Assembly: GCA_002337045.1 (NCBI GenBank)
Contig: DDFF01000002.1
Span: 1 to 64,000 of the forward strand
Reading direction: 5' to 3'
Source: Bacteroidetes bacterium UBA1935
Lineage (GTDB): Bacteria > Bacteroidota > Bacteroidia > Chitinophagales > Chitinophagaceae
DNA length: 64,000 nucleotides
Shown here: positions 36,136 through 44,605 of the stretch, piece after piece
How positions within the stretch are numbered: position 1 is the stretch's first letter
How the letters are laid out: each line of letters begins with the position of its first letter
Made by a program: the position numbers and the translations under genes
The notes under the pieces: generated by a model
Database searches by the model: none
What the model was told of the DNA's origin: nothing
What the model saw: only the letters and a program-made list of their open reading frames with translations

Positions 36136-36152
36136 AGACTAATAAATAATAA

Positions 36153-36191
36153 ATTGACTATTTTAGTCGTTCCTACTGTCAAATAGTCAAT
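36153..36191. repeat. 11-bp inverted repeat after epimerase stub
   Basis: ATTGACTATTT (36153-36163) and AAATAGTCAAT (36181-36191) are perfect complements with a 17-base loop, between the stub and the mannosyltransferase start. It may be a terminator, an operator or the trace of an insertion. Confidence 0.5.
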
Positions 36192-36196
36192 AGTTT

Positions 36197-37450
36197 ATGA
36201 AGCATACCTTTATAAAAACCCTGTTATACTCCTTAGTATATATTCTGTTCTTTCATCTCATACAGTTTTTTCTGTACAAGATAGATATGGTATCGGTTGT
36301 ACCCGATGCGCAGAATTTGTCATCTTTTGATGTAGGGTGGTACAAAAAAATTATACAGTACGGCTATGAATATCGAAGTAATGAGGGAGCTACTGCCGCA
36401 TTCTTTCCACTGTTCCCTTATTTATGGAAATTTTTGTCGCTCAACTTAGTTACGGTTTCTATACTGAATGCGTTGATGTTTGCTGTTGGTTTTTCCTTAT
36501 TGGCTATCGTACTTGCTCCTACTGTTCAAGAGATGACTTTGTGGATAACATTCCCGATGTTGTACATCATGTTTGTCCCTTATTCCGAAGCGCTGTTTTT
36601 CCTGCTCTTATCTGCAAGTTACTACAGCATAAAAAAGGGAAGGACTTATCTGACGTGGATACTGCTTTTTCTTTTGTCGCTTAGCAGACCCGTAGCCATG
36701 ATTCTGATGCCTGCATTTCTGATAGCGGAATTGATAAGTCATGATAAGAAAACCTGGTTGTCGGTAGTGGCAAGCACTACGTACAGATATGTGTTGCCAT
36801 TAGCGGCTGGGCTGGCATTTTTTATTTGGATACAGTATTATCAGACAGGTGTCTGGTTTGCGTTCTTCAAGCAAGAAGAAGCGTGGGGTAGAAAGTTTCA
36901 ATATCCTACATTTCCACTTAATACACTGCACGGGCCAAAGTATTTGTGGATGAATGCACTCGCCCTGTTTGCGGGTTTATTCTCTATTATCATGTTGGTA
37001 AGGGCGGGTATACTATGGTTGTTTAAAAATAAACCATCCTCAGATAATCTGTATTTATTATCGCTACTATACATGGCTGCTATTTTTATACAAATACTGT
37101 TTTTTAGTCCTACTTGGGATACTGGTACTACCAATGTGTTTGACACATGCAGATATGTATTTGCCACACCTTTCTTTATAGTATTCATCAACAAATTGTT
37201 CAGTAAAACATATTCTTACAAGGATTACATAGGTGTTTTATTATTGTCCAATGCTTTTTGGTTATTATTCGCTCATTATAACCACATTCAGTACTTCTTG
37301 TATTTTAATGTATGTACGGCATTTGTAATGCTATACATGTTGTACAGCAACAAAAAACTGACTTGGGTGCCCATGATAATCACAGCACTTCATTTCTTTC
37401 TTCAGATACATTTTTATCAATACTATCTTACCGGCTATTTCCCGGGATAA
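36197..37450 (+). CDS. Mannosyltransferase-family membrane protein (PIG-V-like GT-C)
   Basis: 417 residues, about ten hydrophobic segments. The first extracytoplasmic loop reads SFDVGWYKKIIQYGYEY and is followed by FFPLFPYLWK, matching the PIG-V/GPI mannosyltransferase-like family of bacterial GT-C enzymes (catalytic aspartate in the first loop). It probably transfers a lipid-linked sugar at the membrane. It starts directly after the stub and its inverted repeat and looks AT-richer than the housekeeping genes. Confidence 0.75.
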   Translation: MKHTFIKTLLYSLVYILFFHLIQFFLYKIDMVSVVPDAQNLSSFDVGWYKKIIQYGYEYRSNEGATAAFFPLFPYLWKFLSLNLVTVSILNALMFAVGFSLLAIVLAPTVQEMTLWITFPMLYIMFVPYSEALFFLLLSASYYSIKKGRTYLTWILLFLLSLSRPVAMILMPAFLIAELISHDKKTWLSVVASTTYRYVLPLAAGLAFFIWIQYYQTGVWFAFFKQEEAWGRKFQYPTFPLNTLHGPKYLWMNALALFAGLFSIIMLVRAGILWLFKNKPSSDNLYLLSLLYMAAIFIQILFFSPTWDTGTTNVFDTCRYVFATPFFIVFINKLFSKTYSYKDYIGVLLLSNAFWLLFAHYNHIQYFLYFNVCTAFVMLYMLYSNKKLTWVPMIITALHFFLQIHFYQYYLTGYFPG

Positions 37451-37516
37451 GAAGCGCAATTGTAATGTTTAATAAAATGATTATACCCCTATAAGCCATG
37501 CGGGTTGATTATTGCA

Positions 37517-37524
37517 TAATTTTG
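37517..37524 (+). promoter_or_regulatory. Promoter -7 box of OsmC gene (TAATTTTG)
   Basis: TAATTTTG, 22 bases before the ATG at 37547; no clear -33 at the usual spacing. Confidence 0.45.
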
Positions 37525-37546
37525 CCTTCTAAATAATAAAACCATT

Positions 37547-37957
37547 ATGAGACGCACTGCAACTGCCGTATGGAACGGCTCCGGTAAAGAAGGCAATGGA
37601 ACTATGTCTACTGCCAGCACAGTATTGACAAACGCACAATACTCTTACAAAACAAGGTTTGAAGACGGGGTAGGTACAAACCCTGAAGAACTTATGGCTG
37701 CTGCGCATGCTGGCTGCTTCAGCATGAAGCTTTCTTTTGTATTGGGTGCTGCAGGTTTCACACCTGATGAAATACATACAGATTGCGCTATCTCTCTGGA
37801 AGGTGGTGTGATAACTAAAAGCGAACTGACTGTAAAAGCTAAAATACCTGGTATTACTGCAGAGCAGTTTCAGGAATGTGCGGCAGATGCAAAGGCAAAT
37901 TGCCCTGTATCAAAAGCTTATAATTGTGAGATAACACTTGACGCATCACTGGTTTAA
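37547..37957 (+). CDS. osmC: OsmC-type peroxiredoxin
   Basis: 136 residues, normal for OsmC. It reduces organic hydroperoxides in the cytoplasm. The first redox cysteine lies in PEELMAAAHAGCFSM and the second in NCPVSKAYNC, as in the OsmC branch. A conserved arginine near the start (TRFEDGVGTNPEE) is visible. Single gene with its own promoter box and a hairpin terminator. Confidence 0.93.
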   Translation: MRRTATAVWNGSGKEGNGTMSTASTVLTNAQYSYKTRFEDGVGTNPEELMAAAHAGCFSMKLSFVLGAAGFTPDEIHTDCAISLEGGVITKSELTVKAKIPGITAEQFQECAADAKANCPVSKAYNCEITLDASLV

Positions 37958-37993
37958 TTTAACTGTTAATTAAACTTTAAATTTTCTTTAACG

Positions 37994-38016
37994 AAACCGG
38001 CAAAATGTGCCGGTTT
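37994..38016 (+). terminator. Terminator after OsmC gene
   Basis: AAACCGGCA / TGCCGGTTT stem followed by a T run. Confidence 0.8.
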
Positions 38017-38112
38017 TTTATTTAATTCGTAATAGAAATCATATTGATTACTCGCTAATGTCATCGTGGGGGCTTTGATGTTAGTGTAGATTACATTCAA
38101 AACGAAATAACA

Positions 38113-38685
38113 ATGGGGGGCATTATTTCTAAGGGAATAACCATTGCTGTATTGGGACAAACAAGGCTTAGCGAATTGCTTGCATTTTCGCTGGCAGATG
38201 TTGGCTATACAGTGCATTATGGTGTGAGTGAAGAATTACCTAAAAGCTCACTTTTTACATTATTCGACCACGTAGTACAAGAGTCGGTAACAGATGCATC
38301 TGCTGCTGCAGACATCATTTTGCTGGCATGCAAACCCGAGCAGGTTTCGGAGTTGGCATACTTTATGGATGATGTAACAAACAAAGTAGTGATAGACCTC
38401 AGCAGTTTCCTGAGCGACAGTGTAACATGTGCAGGACATTTGCAGAAGATCAGGAACATTACAGGTTCGTCGCAGATAGTATCGTGCTACAGCGTTATCA
38501 ACAACTTCGACTTTGTTTGCTACTTCTCTAAGCGCAATAAAGAACCTATGTGGCTGATGGGCGACAGCAAAAAGAGCAAGATTGCTGCCGACTTCATCTT
38601 TCAGGACATAGGTATTGGTATGTGCAGAGATGCGGCTACAATAATAAAGCCACAGACTGTAGGTGCTGCGGCTTTAGCTTCGTAA
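38113..38685 (+). CDS. Rossmann-fold NAD(P)-binding protein, F420 oxidoreductase-like
   Basis: 190 residues. N-terminal ITIAVLGQTRLSELLAFSLADVG is a Rossmann beta-alpha-beta with a modified glycine motif; ADIILLACKPEQVSELAYFM and KVVIDLSSFLSD fit the NADP-binding oxidoreductase-coenzyme F420-dependent type family. The C-terminal domain is short. The glycine loop G-x-T-R is unusual, so cofactor binding is not certain. Isolated gene. Confidence 0.6.
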   Translation: MGGIISKGITIAVLGQTRLSELLAFSLADVGYTVHYGVSEELPKSSLFTLFDHVVQESVTDASAAADIILLACKPEQVSELAYFMDDVTNKVVIDLSSFLSDSVTCAGHLQKIRNITGSSQIVSCYSVINNFDFVCYFSKRNKEPMWLMGDSKKSKIAADFIFQDIGIGMCRDAATIIKPQTVGAAALAS

Positions 38686-38704
38686 GATATTTGTTGGAGT
38701 GGTA

Positions 38705-39427
38705 TTACCAGCCACTTGCCAGTACATCGGCAATGTGCATGGTTTGTATCGGAAGGTTGTTCTTTTCGATATAGCCCTGCACGTGCATCATGCACGATAC
38801 GTCTGTTGTTATCATGTACTTAGCGCCTGTTTCCAGCGCGCTTTGCACTTTGGTTTGTGCCATACCAAGCGATATAGCTTCGTATTTAACGGCAAACGTG
38901 CCGCCAAAGCCACAGCAGGTTTCACATTCCTTCATCTCTACCATTTCCAACCCGCGTACATTGCGTAGCAGTTGGCGAGGCCCTTGTTTGATGCCGCATT
39001 CGCGCAGGGCACCGCACGCATCGTGGTAGGTAGCTTTGCCTTCCAGTGCTGCGCCTACATCTTCTATCTTCAATACCTGTGTCAGGAACTCTGTAAACTC
39101 GAACATATTGCTGCGCACTTTACTGCTCAGCAGGTGCTCTGCACTGTTCTCCAGCATCTTGTCGTAATAGTTGCGCACAAAGCCTGTGCAAGAACCACTA
39201 GGGCCAACGATATAGCCATCACCTTCAAAATCGTGCAGAAACTTCTTGGCAACAGCTTTGGTATCATCCCAATAACCTGCGTTGAATGCGGGCTGTCCGC
39301 AGCATGTTTGCTTGGTATTATAAGAAACTTCGCAGCCTAGCTTTTCCAATACTTTTACCATGTTCATACCCGTTTGCGGATATAACTGGTCTACAAAGCA
39401 AGGTATGAAGAGTTGTACTTTAGTCAT
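38705..39427 (-). CDS. LutA/LldE-like Fe-S protein (CCG domain)
   Basis: 240 residues with two cysteine-rich CCG domains: TKQTCCGQPAFNAGYW and ECETCCGFGGTFAVKY. Such proteins are subunits of the LutABC lactate-utilisation or heterodisulfide-type systems. LutB and LutC are not adjacent, so the partner genes are elsewhere. It lies 35 bases after ribH on the minus strand, possibly in one transcript. Confidence 0.85.
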   Translation of the reverse strand: MTKVQLFIPCFVDQLYPQTGMNMVKVLEKLGCEVSYNTKQTCCGQPAFNAGYWDDTKAVAKKFLHDFEGDGYIVGPSGSCTGFVRNYYDKMLENSAEHLLSSKVRSNMFEFTEFLTQVLKIEDVGAALEGKATYHDACGALRECGIKQGPRQLLRNVRGLEMVEMKECETCCGFGGTFAVKYEAISLGMAQTKVQSALETGAKYMITTDVSCMMHVQGYIEKNNLPIQTMHIADVLASGW

Positions 39428-39462
39428 TAGTTGAGCTTTTCGAAAGAATGGTAAAATTATAA

Positions 39463-39975
39463 TCAGTTGTCAGTACCTGCAAGCATACGGCTATTCTTAA
39501 TCATCTTCAGTGCAGTAATGGCAGCTTCTTCGCCTTTGTGGCCATGCGGCCCACCCAGCCTTTCCCATGCCTGTTGTTCGTTATCCAGCGTCAGTACACC
39601 AAATATAGTAGGGATGGGCAATTCAAGATTCAGTTGTGTAAGCCCTTCTGTTACTGCTTTGCATACATAGTCGAAGTGGGGCGTACCACCACGTATCACT
39701 GTACCGAAAGCAATGATAGCCTCGGGGTAGTTTGGATTCAGTACGCTTGTTTCCCAAATTTGCTTGCAGGCAAAAGGTAGTTCAAACGCACCGGGCACTG
39801 CAATTTCGTGTGTGATGATGGCATTATTCTCTGCCAATACTTTATTACAGCCGTTTCTCAGTTCTGTAATTATCTTGTCGTTCCACTCTGTATATACTAC
39901 AGCTACCTTAGCTCCTGTCAATGATTGCAGTGCCGAAGTATCGAGTAATGATGTGCTATGTGCCGATTGTGCCAT
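39463..39975 (-). CDS. ribH: 6,7-dimethyl-8-ribityllumazine synthase
   Basis: 170 residues. Condenses a diaminouracil with 3,4-dihydroxybutanone phosphate in riboflavin synthesis. Signatures: VPGAFELPFACKQ, FGTVIRGGTPHFDYV (with active-site residues around GTPHFD) and FGVLTLDNEQQAWER. A TACCTTTG box lies in the loop of the preceding terminator hairpin (40008-40001, minus strand), giving a promoter between the TPR gene and ribH. Confidence 0.96.
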   Translation of the reverse strand: MAQSAHSTSLLDTSALQSLTGAKVAVVYTEWNDKIITELRNGCNKVLAENNAIITHEIAVPGAFELPFACKQIWETSVLNPNYPEAIIAFGTVIRGGTPHFDYVCKAVTEGLTQLNLELPIPTIFGVLTLDNEQQAWERLGGPHGHKGEEAAITALKMIKNSRMLAGTDN

Positions 39976-39981
39976 AAAAGA

Positions 39982-40021
39982 AAAATCCCCTTTTCGCCGT
40001 CAAAGGTAAAAAGGGGATTTT
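39982..40021 (-). terminator. Terminator of TPR gene carrying ribH promoter box in its loop
   Basis: AAAATCCCCTTTT and AAAAGGGGATTTT pair over 13 bp; the 14-base loop contains CAAAGGTA, which is TACCTTTG on the minus strand, the ribH -7 box. So one hairpin ends the upstream gene and starts the next. Confidence 0.6.
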
Positions 40022-40039
40022 AAATAAACTGATGAAATA

Positions 40040-40735
40040 TTAATTCAGGTCACCCATCATGCCGAGGTATTTCTCAACATCGCGTGCTTGTTCGCTTTGC
40101 GGGTACTCATCTTTAATAGTCTGATAGTATTTTTTTGCTTCGTCTTTCTTGTTGTTCAGTTCGCAAACTGTAGCAAGGCGGTACAGATAAAGCGGTGTCA
40201 GCATATTATCATCTTTGTTGCCAATAGCTTCTTTGTATGCATCCATAGCTTTGCTTACATTGTTGTTTTCCATGTAAGCATCGCCCAGTGCACCTGCAGC
40301 AGCATATTTTACCATCGTGCCTTTAGCATCAAAATCTTCCAGGTATTTGATGGCATTTTTGAAATCGCCTTTCTGCAAATAGCAGATACCTGCATAGTAG
40401 TTGCAAAGATTAGCAGCTTTGGTGCCGCTGTATTTTTTCATCACTTTCAGGAAACCCTGATGTTGACCATCGCCATTCAGCGCTTTGTCAACAGAGTCAG
40501 CCTCGAAGTAGCGCTGTGCGAAAGCCATAGCGGTAGAAGCTTTTTCTTCGCGAGGGCCTGAATACAGTTGGCTGTATGCAAAATAGCCTACAACAGCAGC
40601 CAGTACTACTGTTACAATTGTATTGATACGCTTTTTGTTGTTTTCATATTTTACCATCAGGTTGTCAAGCACCTTCACTTCTTCAAAGTCAGTTACTTGT
40701 TCTGTACCCGGAGTATTTCTAGCTGAGTTTGCCAT
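40040..40735 (-). CDS. TPR-repeat membrane-anchored protein (YfgM-like)
   Basis: 231 residues. One transmembrane helix (about 40-60, VVLAAVVGYFAYSQL) follows a short cytoplasmic head; the periplasmic part has several tetratricopeptide units (AGICYLQKGDFKNAIKYLEDF, YRLATVCELNNKKDEAKKYY). The layout resembles YfgM/BamD-type proteins, which assist envelope protein assembly. It follows pdhA on the minus strand with a 48-base gap. Confidence 0.8.
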   Translation of the reverse strand: MANSARNTPGTEQVTDFEEVKVLDNLMVKYENNKKRINTIVTVVLAAVVGYFAYSQLYSGPREEKASTAMAFAQRYFEADSVDKALNGDGQHQGFLKVMKKYSGTKAANLCNYYAGICYLQKGDFKNAIKYLEDFDAKGTMVKYAAAGALGDAYMENNNVSKAMDAYKEAIGNKDDNMLTPLYLYRLATVCELNNKKDEAKKYYQTIKDEYPQSEQARDVEKYLGMMGDLN

Positions 40736-40783
40736 TTAAAAATTGATAATTTATAAAATTCTGTAAGTGGTTTTAGTAAGAAA

Positions 40784-41776
40784 TTAGTCTGTAATATAAG
40801 GATAGTTTTCGTCTACGTAAATATCCTTATAAACTTCGCTTTCGTCAGGCCATGGGCTTTCTTCAGCAAATTGTACGCTTTCTTCTACCTGAGCTTTGAT
40901 TTTTTCGTTTATCTGCTCAATCTCTGCCTCTGTAGCCCAGTTATTATCCATAATGGTCTTCAGTACCTGATTGATAGGATCTTTTTCTTTATACTCTTCC
41001 AGCTCTTCTTTGGTACGATACTTTGCAGGATCGCTCATAGAGTGGCCGCGGTAGCGGTAAGTTTTGATTTCGAGGAAAGTAGGGCCACCTTTTTCGCGAG
41101 CGCGCCTTACAGCACGTTCCATAGCCTTGTGTACTTCTTCGCAGCTCATACCATCTACGCTATCGCCCGGCATATCGTATGCATCGGCAAGGCGATAGAT
41201 ATCGAGTGTTTTAGATGTACGCTCTACCGAAGTACCCATCGCATAGTAGTTGTTTTCGCAAACAAATACCACAGGCAGGTTCCACAGCATAGCCATATTG
41301 AAGGTTTCGTGCAACAAACCCTGACGTGCAGCACCATCGCCAAAATAGCAGATAGTAACCCTGTCGTTGTTGTTGTACATATCAGCAAATGCAATACCTG
41401 CACCAAGGCCTATCTGGCCGCCAACGATACCGTGGCCGCCAAAGAAGCGCTTTTCTTTGCTGAAGAAGTGCATACTGCCACCTTTACCTTTTGTACAGCC
41501 TGTTGCTTTACCGTAAAGCTCTGCCATACATTCGTTAGGTGTCATGCCCTTTGCTATAGCCAAACCGTGGTCGCGGTAGGCAGTAATCATATTATCGTCG
41601 TCGCGAATTGCAGTCATGGTACCTGCAGCTACAGCTTCCTGACCTATGTACAGGTGGCAGAAGCCGCGTATTTTCTGCATGCCGTATAGCTGTCCGGTCT
41701 TTTCTTCAAAGCGGCGGAGCAACAGCATGATCTCGTACCAGTATAGATATGTTTCTTTTCCGAAAGTAGTCTGCAC
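40784..41776 (-). CDS. pdhA: Pyruvate dehydrogenase E1 component, alpha subunit
   Basis: 330 residues starting GTG at 41776; the opening QTTFGKETYLYWYEIMLLLRRFEEKTGQLYG is as in Bacteroidota PdhA. Thiamine pyrophosphate motif CYFGDGAARQG...NN and the phosphorylation-site-like YRGHSMSDP are present. It decarboxylates pyruvate together with a beta subunit, not in this window. E2 is at 29645. The gene is divergent from recF (about 50 bases between starts). Confidence 0.95.
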   Translation of the reverse strand: MQTTFGKETYLYWYEIMLLLRRFEEKTGQLYGMQKIRGFCHLYIGQEAVAAGTMTAIRDDDNMITAYRDHGLAIAKGMTPNECMAELYGKATGCTKGKGGSMHFFSKEKRFFGGHGIVGGQIGLGAGIAFADMYNNNDRVTICYFGDGAARQGLLHETFNMAMLWNLPVVFVCENNYYAMGTSVERTSKTLDIYRLADAYDMPGDSVDGMSCEEVHKAMERAVRRAREKGGPTFLEIKTYRYRGHSMSDPAKYRTKEELEEYKEKDPINQVLKTIMDNNWATEAEIEQINEKIKAQVEESVQFAEESPWPDESEVYKDIYVDENYPYITD

Positions 41777-41784
41777 TGTTTTTT

Positions 41785-41792
41785 TAAATTTG
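41785..41792 (+). promoter_or_regulatory. recF promoter -7 box (TAAATTTG)
   Basis: TAAATTTG ends exactly on the GTG at 41792, so transcription would start after that codon; this supports the TTG start at 41828. Confidence 0.5.
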
Positions 41793-41827
41793 TGCGAAAA
41801 TATAAAAACTTTCGCTGCTTTTTTCGC

Positions 41828-42892
41828 TTGGCCACAATTAAGAAGATAACATTAGTACAATTTCGCAACTATTCGTCCCGAACCTTCGAGTTTGATGCGG
41901 GTGTAACCTGCATTACAGGGCCTAACGGCAGCGGGAAAACCAATCTTTTGGATGGGGTGTACTACCTGTGCTATACCAAGAGCTATTTTACCGCTTACCA
42001 GCAGCAATGTGTAAAACTGGGGTTGGATGGCTTCAGGGTAGAGGGGGCTTTTGATAACGAGGTGATAGCCTGCAAATGGCAACTTGGCAAAAAAGAGCTG
42101 AAAGCCAATGGGGTAGAGTATGAGAAGCCAACCGACCACATAGGAAAATATGCTGCTGTAATGGTAGCCCCTGATGATCTGGAGCTGATAAACGATGGCA
42201 GCGAACCCCGCCGCAAATGGGTAGATAGTATACTGAGCCAGACAGACAGGGGCTATCTGGAATGCCTGATGCGCTACCAAAGGGTATTGCAACAGCGCAA
42301 TGCATGGCTGAAGCTGCATGGCAGTAGTGCCAACCCGAATTATGTAGAACTGGAATACTACGACGCTCAGCTAGCGGCTGATGGTACTTATATACACAAT
42401 AAACGAAATGCGTTTGTGCGAGCATTTCTTCCCTACCTGCAAGCGTATTACGAGCAGTTGACAGAGGGGAAGGAAGTAGTAAGTATAGACTACCAGACCG
42501 ATATGCACCAGCAAACATTGGCGGCATGGTTACAGCAAAGCCTACAGCACGATATGCGCCTGCAACGTACATTGCGTGGCATACACAAGGACGATTTGCT
42601 CTTTGTGCTGAATGGTACCCCTGTAAAGGGTTTCGGATCGCAGGGGCAGAAGAAGAGTTTTTTGTTTGCACTGAAGCTGGCGCAATACAAATACCTGAGT
42701 GGCATACTTGGTTTTAAACCAATATTGCTGCTGGATGATGTTTTTGAAAAGCTGGACCAGCAACGGATGGAAGCCCTGTTACGCATCATTCGCGGAGCAG
42801 ATTTCGGGCAGGTGATACTGACAGACACACACGAAGAGAGGGTGAAAAATGCTTTTGGAGATGATGCTGTAATAAGCGTAATCCAATTATAA
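41828..42892 (+). CDS. recF: DNA replication and repair protein RecF
   Basis: 354 residues using TTG at 41828 (LATIKKITLVQFRNYSS). The earlier GTG at 41792 overlaps a promoter box and would give an atypical tail. Walker A is ITGPNGSGKTNLLDG, Walker B is ILLLDDVFEKLD, and QGQKKSFLFALKLAQY is the ABC signature. RecF helps load RecA at gaps. Starts divergently from pdhA. Confidence 0.93.
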   Translation: MATIKKITLVQFRNYSSRTFEFDAGVTCITGPNGSGKTNLLDGVYYLCYTKSYFTAYQQQCVKLGLDGFRVEGAFDNEVIACKWQLGKKELKANGVEYEKPTDHIGKYAAVMVAPDDLELINDGSEPRRKWVDSILSQTDRGYLECLMRYQRVLQQRNAWLKLHGSSANPNYVELEYYDAQLAADGTYIHNKRNAFVRAFLPYLQAYYEQLTEGKEVVSIDYQTDMHQQTLAAWLQQSLQHDMRLQRTLRGIHKDDLLFVLNGTPVKGFGSQGQKKSFLFALKLAQYKYLSGILGFKPILLLDDVFEKLDQQRMEALLRIIRGADFGQVILTDTHEERVKNAFGDDAVISVIQL

Positions 42893-43032
42893 TGAGCCTT
42901 GTATGGCTGTTCAGCAAAGGGAAGACGAAAGTTTTCTGAGATTATAACAAAACCTTAATACCCGCTTATTTGTTGTATTTCAGTTATATACATTTTGCCA
43001 TTATAGGGTATGGTATAATTTATTTATTTGTT

Positions 43033-43066
43033 GCACGAAAAATAATCTGCATTCATTACCTTTGGT
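43033..43066 (+). promoter_or_regulatory. Citrate synthase promoter (TTG ... TACCTTTG)
   Basis: TTG at 43033-43035 and TACCTTTG at 43059-43066 with a 23-base spacer; the ATG at 43102 lies 35 bases downstream. Confidence 0.55.
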
Positions 43067-43101
43067 GGCGTTAAAAAAACAGGACATACAGCTTACATAA
43101 T

Positions 43102-44421
43102 ATGGGTTACGTAAAAGATAAGTTCAAAGCGGTTGCCGACGAACAAGCGAAAGAAATCAAGAATATCATTGCAGAGCATGGCGAAATGGTATTGGATAAG
43201 GTTACAATAGCACAGGCATATCAAGGTATGCGTGGTATTCCGGGCCTTATTACCGAAACTTCATTGCTCGACTCTAACGAGGGTATCCGTTTCCGTGGTT
43301 ATTCTATTCCTGAACTGAGGGAGAAACTGCCGCATGCAGAAGGTGGTAGTGAACCACTGCCCGAAGGTTTGTTTTACCTGATGCTGACAGGCGAAGTGCC
43401 TACACAGGAAGATACAGAACATATCTCTGCTACATGGGCTCGCCGTTCTCACGTGCCGAATCACGTATTTGCTTCTATTGAAGCATTGCCTGTTTCTACA
43501 CACCCTATGACGCAGTTTTGTATAGCTGTACTGGCACTGCAAACAGAATCTAAATTTGCTAAAGCATACGAAGAAGGTATCAGCAAGAAAGAATACTGGG
43601 ATTATGTTTATGAAGATACAATGACCCTGATAGCTCGCCTGCCTCGCATTGCTGCATATATCTACCGCCGCAAATACAAAAACGGTGAACACATTCAGCC
43701 TGATGGTATGCTGGACTGGAGTGCAAACTTTGCACACATGCTGGGCTTTGATGACCACAGCTTTGCTGAGCTGATGCGTTTGTATCTGACTATCCATAGC
43801 GACCACGAAGGTGGTAACGTATCTGCACATGCTACACACCTTGTAGGTAGCGCACTGAGCGATCCTTACCTGTCTTTCGCAGCTGGTATGACAGGTCTTG
43901 CAGGTCCGCTGCACGGTCTGGCAAATCAGGAAGTTATCCGTTGGATAGAAGAACTGCAGGAAAATCTGGGTACGCTGGAACCATCTAAAGAACAAATTGC
44001 ACAATACATAAAAGATACACTGGCTGCAGGTAAAGTAGTACCGGGTTATGGCCACGCAGTACTGCGTAAAACAGACCCTCGCTTCACAGCGCAGATGGAG
44101 TTTGCAAAAACACACTGCCCTGACAACCCAACAGTAAAAACTGTATGGAATGTATATGAAGTAGCACCAGCTATACTGGAAAGCACAGGCAAAATCAAAA
44201 ACCCATGGCCTAACGTAGATGCACACTCAGGTGCATTGCTGAAACACTATGGTCTGGTGGAAGAAGATTTCTACACTGTGTTGTTCGGCGTTAGCCGTGC
44301 ACTGGGTGTACTGGCTAGTCTTTGCTGGGACAGGGCACTGGGCTTCGCTATCGAACGTCCGAAGTCTATGACTACAGAATGGATTCAGAAATTCATTGCT
44401 AAGAGTCAGGCAACTGCTTAA
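43102..44421 (+). CDS. gltA: Citrate synthase, mitochondrial/eukaryotic type
   Basis: 439 residues. It condenses acetyl-CoA and oxaloacetate (TCA cycle). Its sequence runs as in the eukaryotic Si-type enzymes: RGYSIPELREKLPHAEGG, LTIHSDHEGGNVSAHATHLV, GLAGPLHGLANQEV and VPGYGHAVLRKTDPR, with the two catalytic histidines. Many Bacteroidota carry this form. An allosteric NADH-sensing region of the Gram-negative hexamer type is not evident. A GTTGACTGGTTGATTTG repeat follows directly after the stop, then a terminator. Confidence 0.95.
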   Translation: MGYVKDKFKAVADEQAKEIKNIIAEHGEMVLDKVTIAQAYQGMRGIPGLITETSLLDSNEGIRFRGYSIPELREKLPHAEGGSEPLPEGLFYLMLTGEVPTQEDTEHISATWARRSHVPNHVFASIEALPVSTHPMTQFCIAVLALQTESKFAKAYEEGISKKEYWDYVYEDTMTLIARLPRIAAYIYRRKYKNGEHIQPDGMLDWSANFAHMLGFDDHSFAELMRLYLTIHSDHEGGNVSAHATHLVGSALSDPYLSFAAGMTGLAGPLHGLANQEVIRWIEELQENLGTLEPSKEQIAQYIKDTLAAGKVVPGYGHAVLRKTDPRFTAQMEFAKTHCPDNPTVKTVWNVYEVAPAILESTGKIKNPWPNVDAHSGALLKHYGLVEEDFYTVLFGVSRALGVLASLCWDRALGFAIERPKSMTTEWIQKFIAKSQATA

Positions 44422-44423
44422 TT

Positions 44424-44460
44424 AGTAGATAAGTTGACTGGTTGATTTGTTCATCAGTTG
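44424..44460 (+). repeat. GTTGA-type repeat immediately after citrate synthase stop
   Basis: AGTAGATAAGTTGACTGG and then TTGATTTGTTCATCAGTTG, 2 bases after the TAA. One of several related stop-proximal copies. Confidence 0.5.
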
Positions 44461-44469
44461 TATAATATT

Positions 44470-44499
44470 AAAAGCAGACAGTTTACGCTGTCTGCTTTT
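44470..44499 (+). terminator. Terminator after citrate synthase
   Basis: AAAAGCAGACAG / CTGTCTGCTTTT around TTTACG, then a T run. Confidence 0.85.
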
Positions 44500-44553
44500 T
44501 TTGTTTATACTATTTTAATAGCCAATGTGCGGGGATAGTTGCTATTAATAAAT

Positions 44554-44561
44554 TATCTTTG
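44554..44561 (+). promoter_or_regulatory. -7 box of deoxyhypusine synthase-like gene (TATCTTTG)
   Basis: TATCTTTG 44 bases before the ATG at 44606. Confidence 0.45.
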
Positions 44562-44605
44562 CGCTCCATTATACTTATATCAAATCATAATTAATTTAAT
44601 CAGTA

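Noticed and set aside
41792..41827. GTG at 41792 as the start of recF
   Set aside because: It overlaps a TAAATTTG promoter box and adds an Arg/Phe-rich stretch unlike RecF; TTG 41828 gives the family opening.
43261..44226. 321-residue minus-strand frame
   Set aside because: Antisense to citrate synthase, no recognisable domain.
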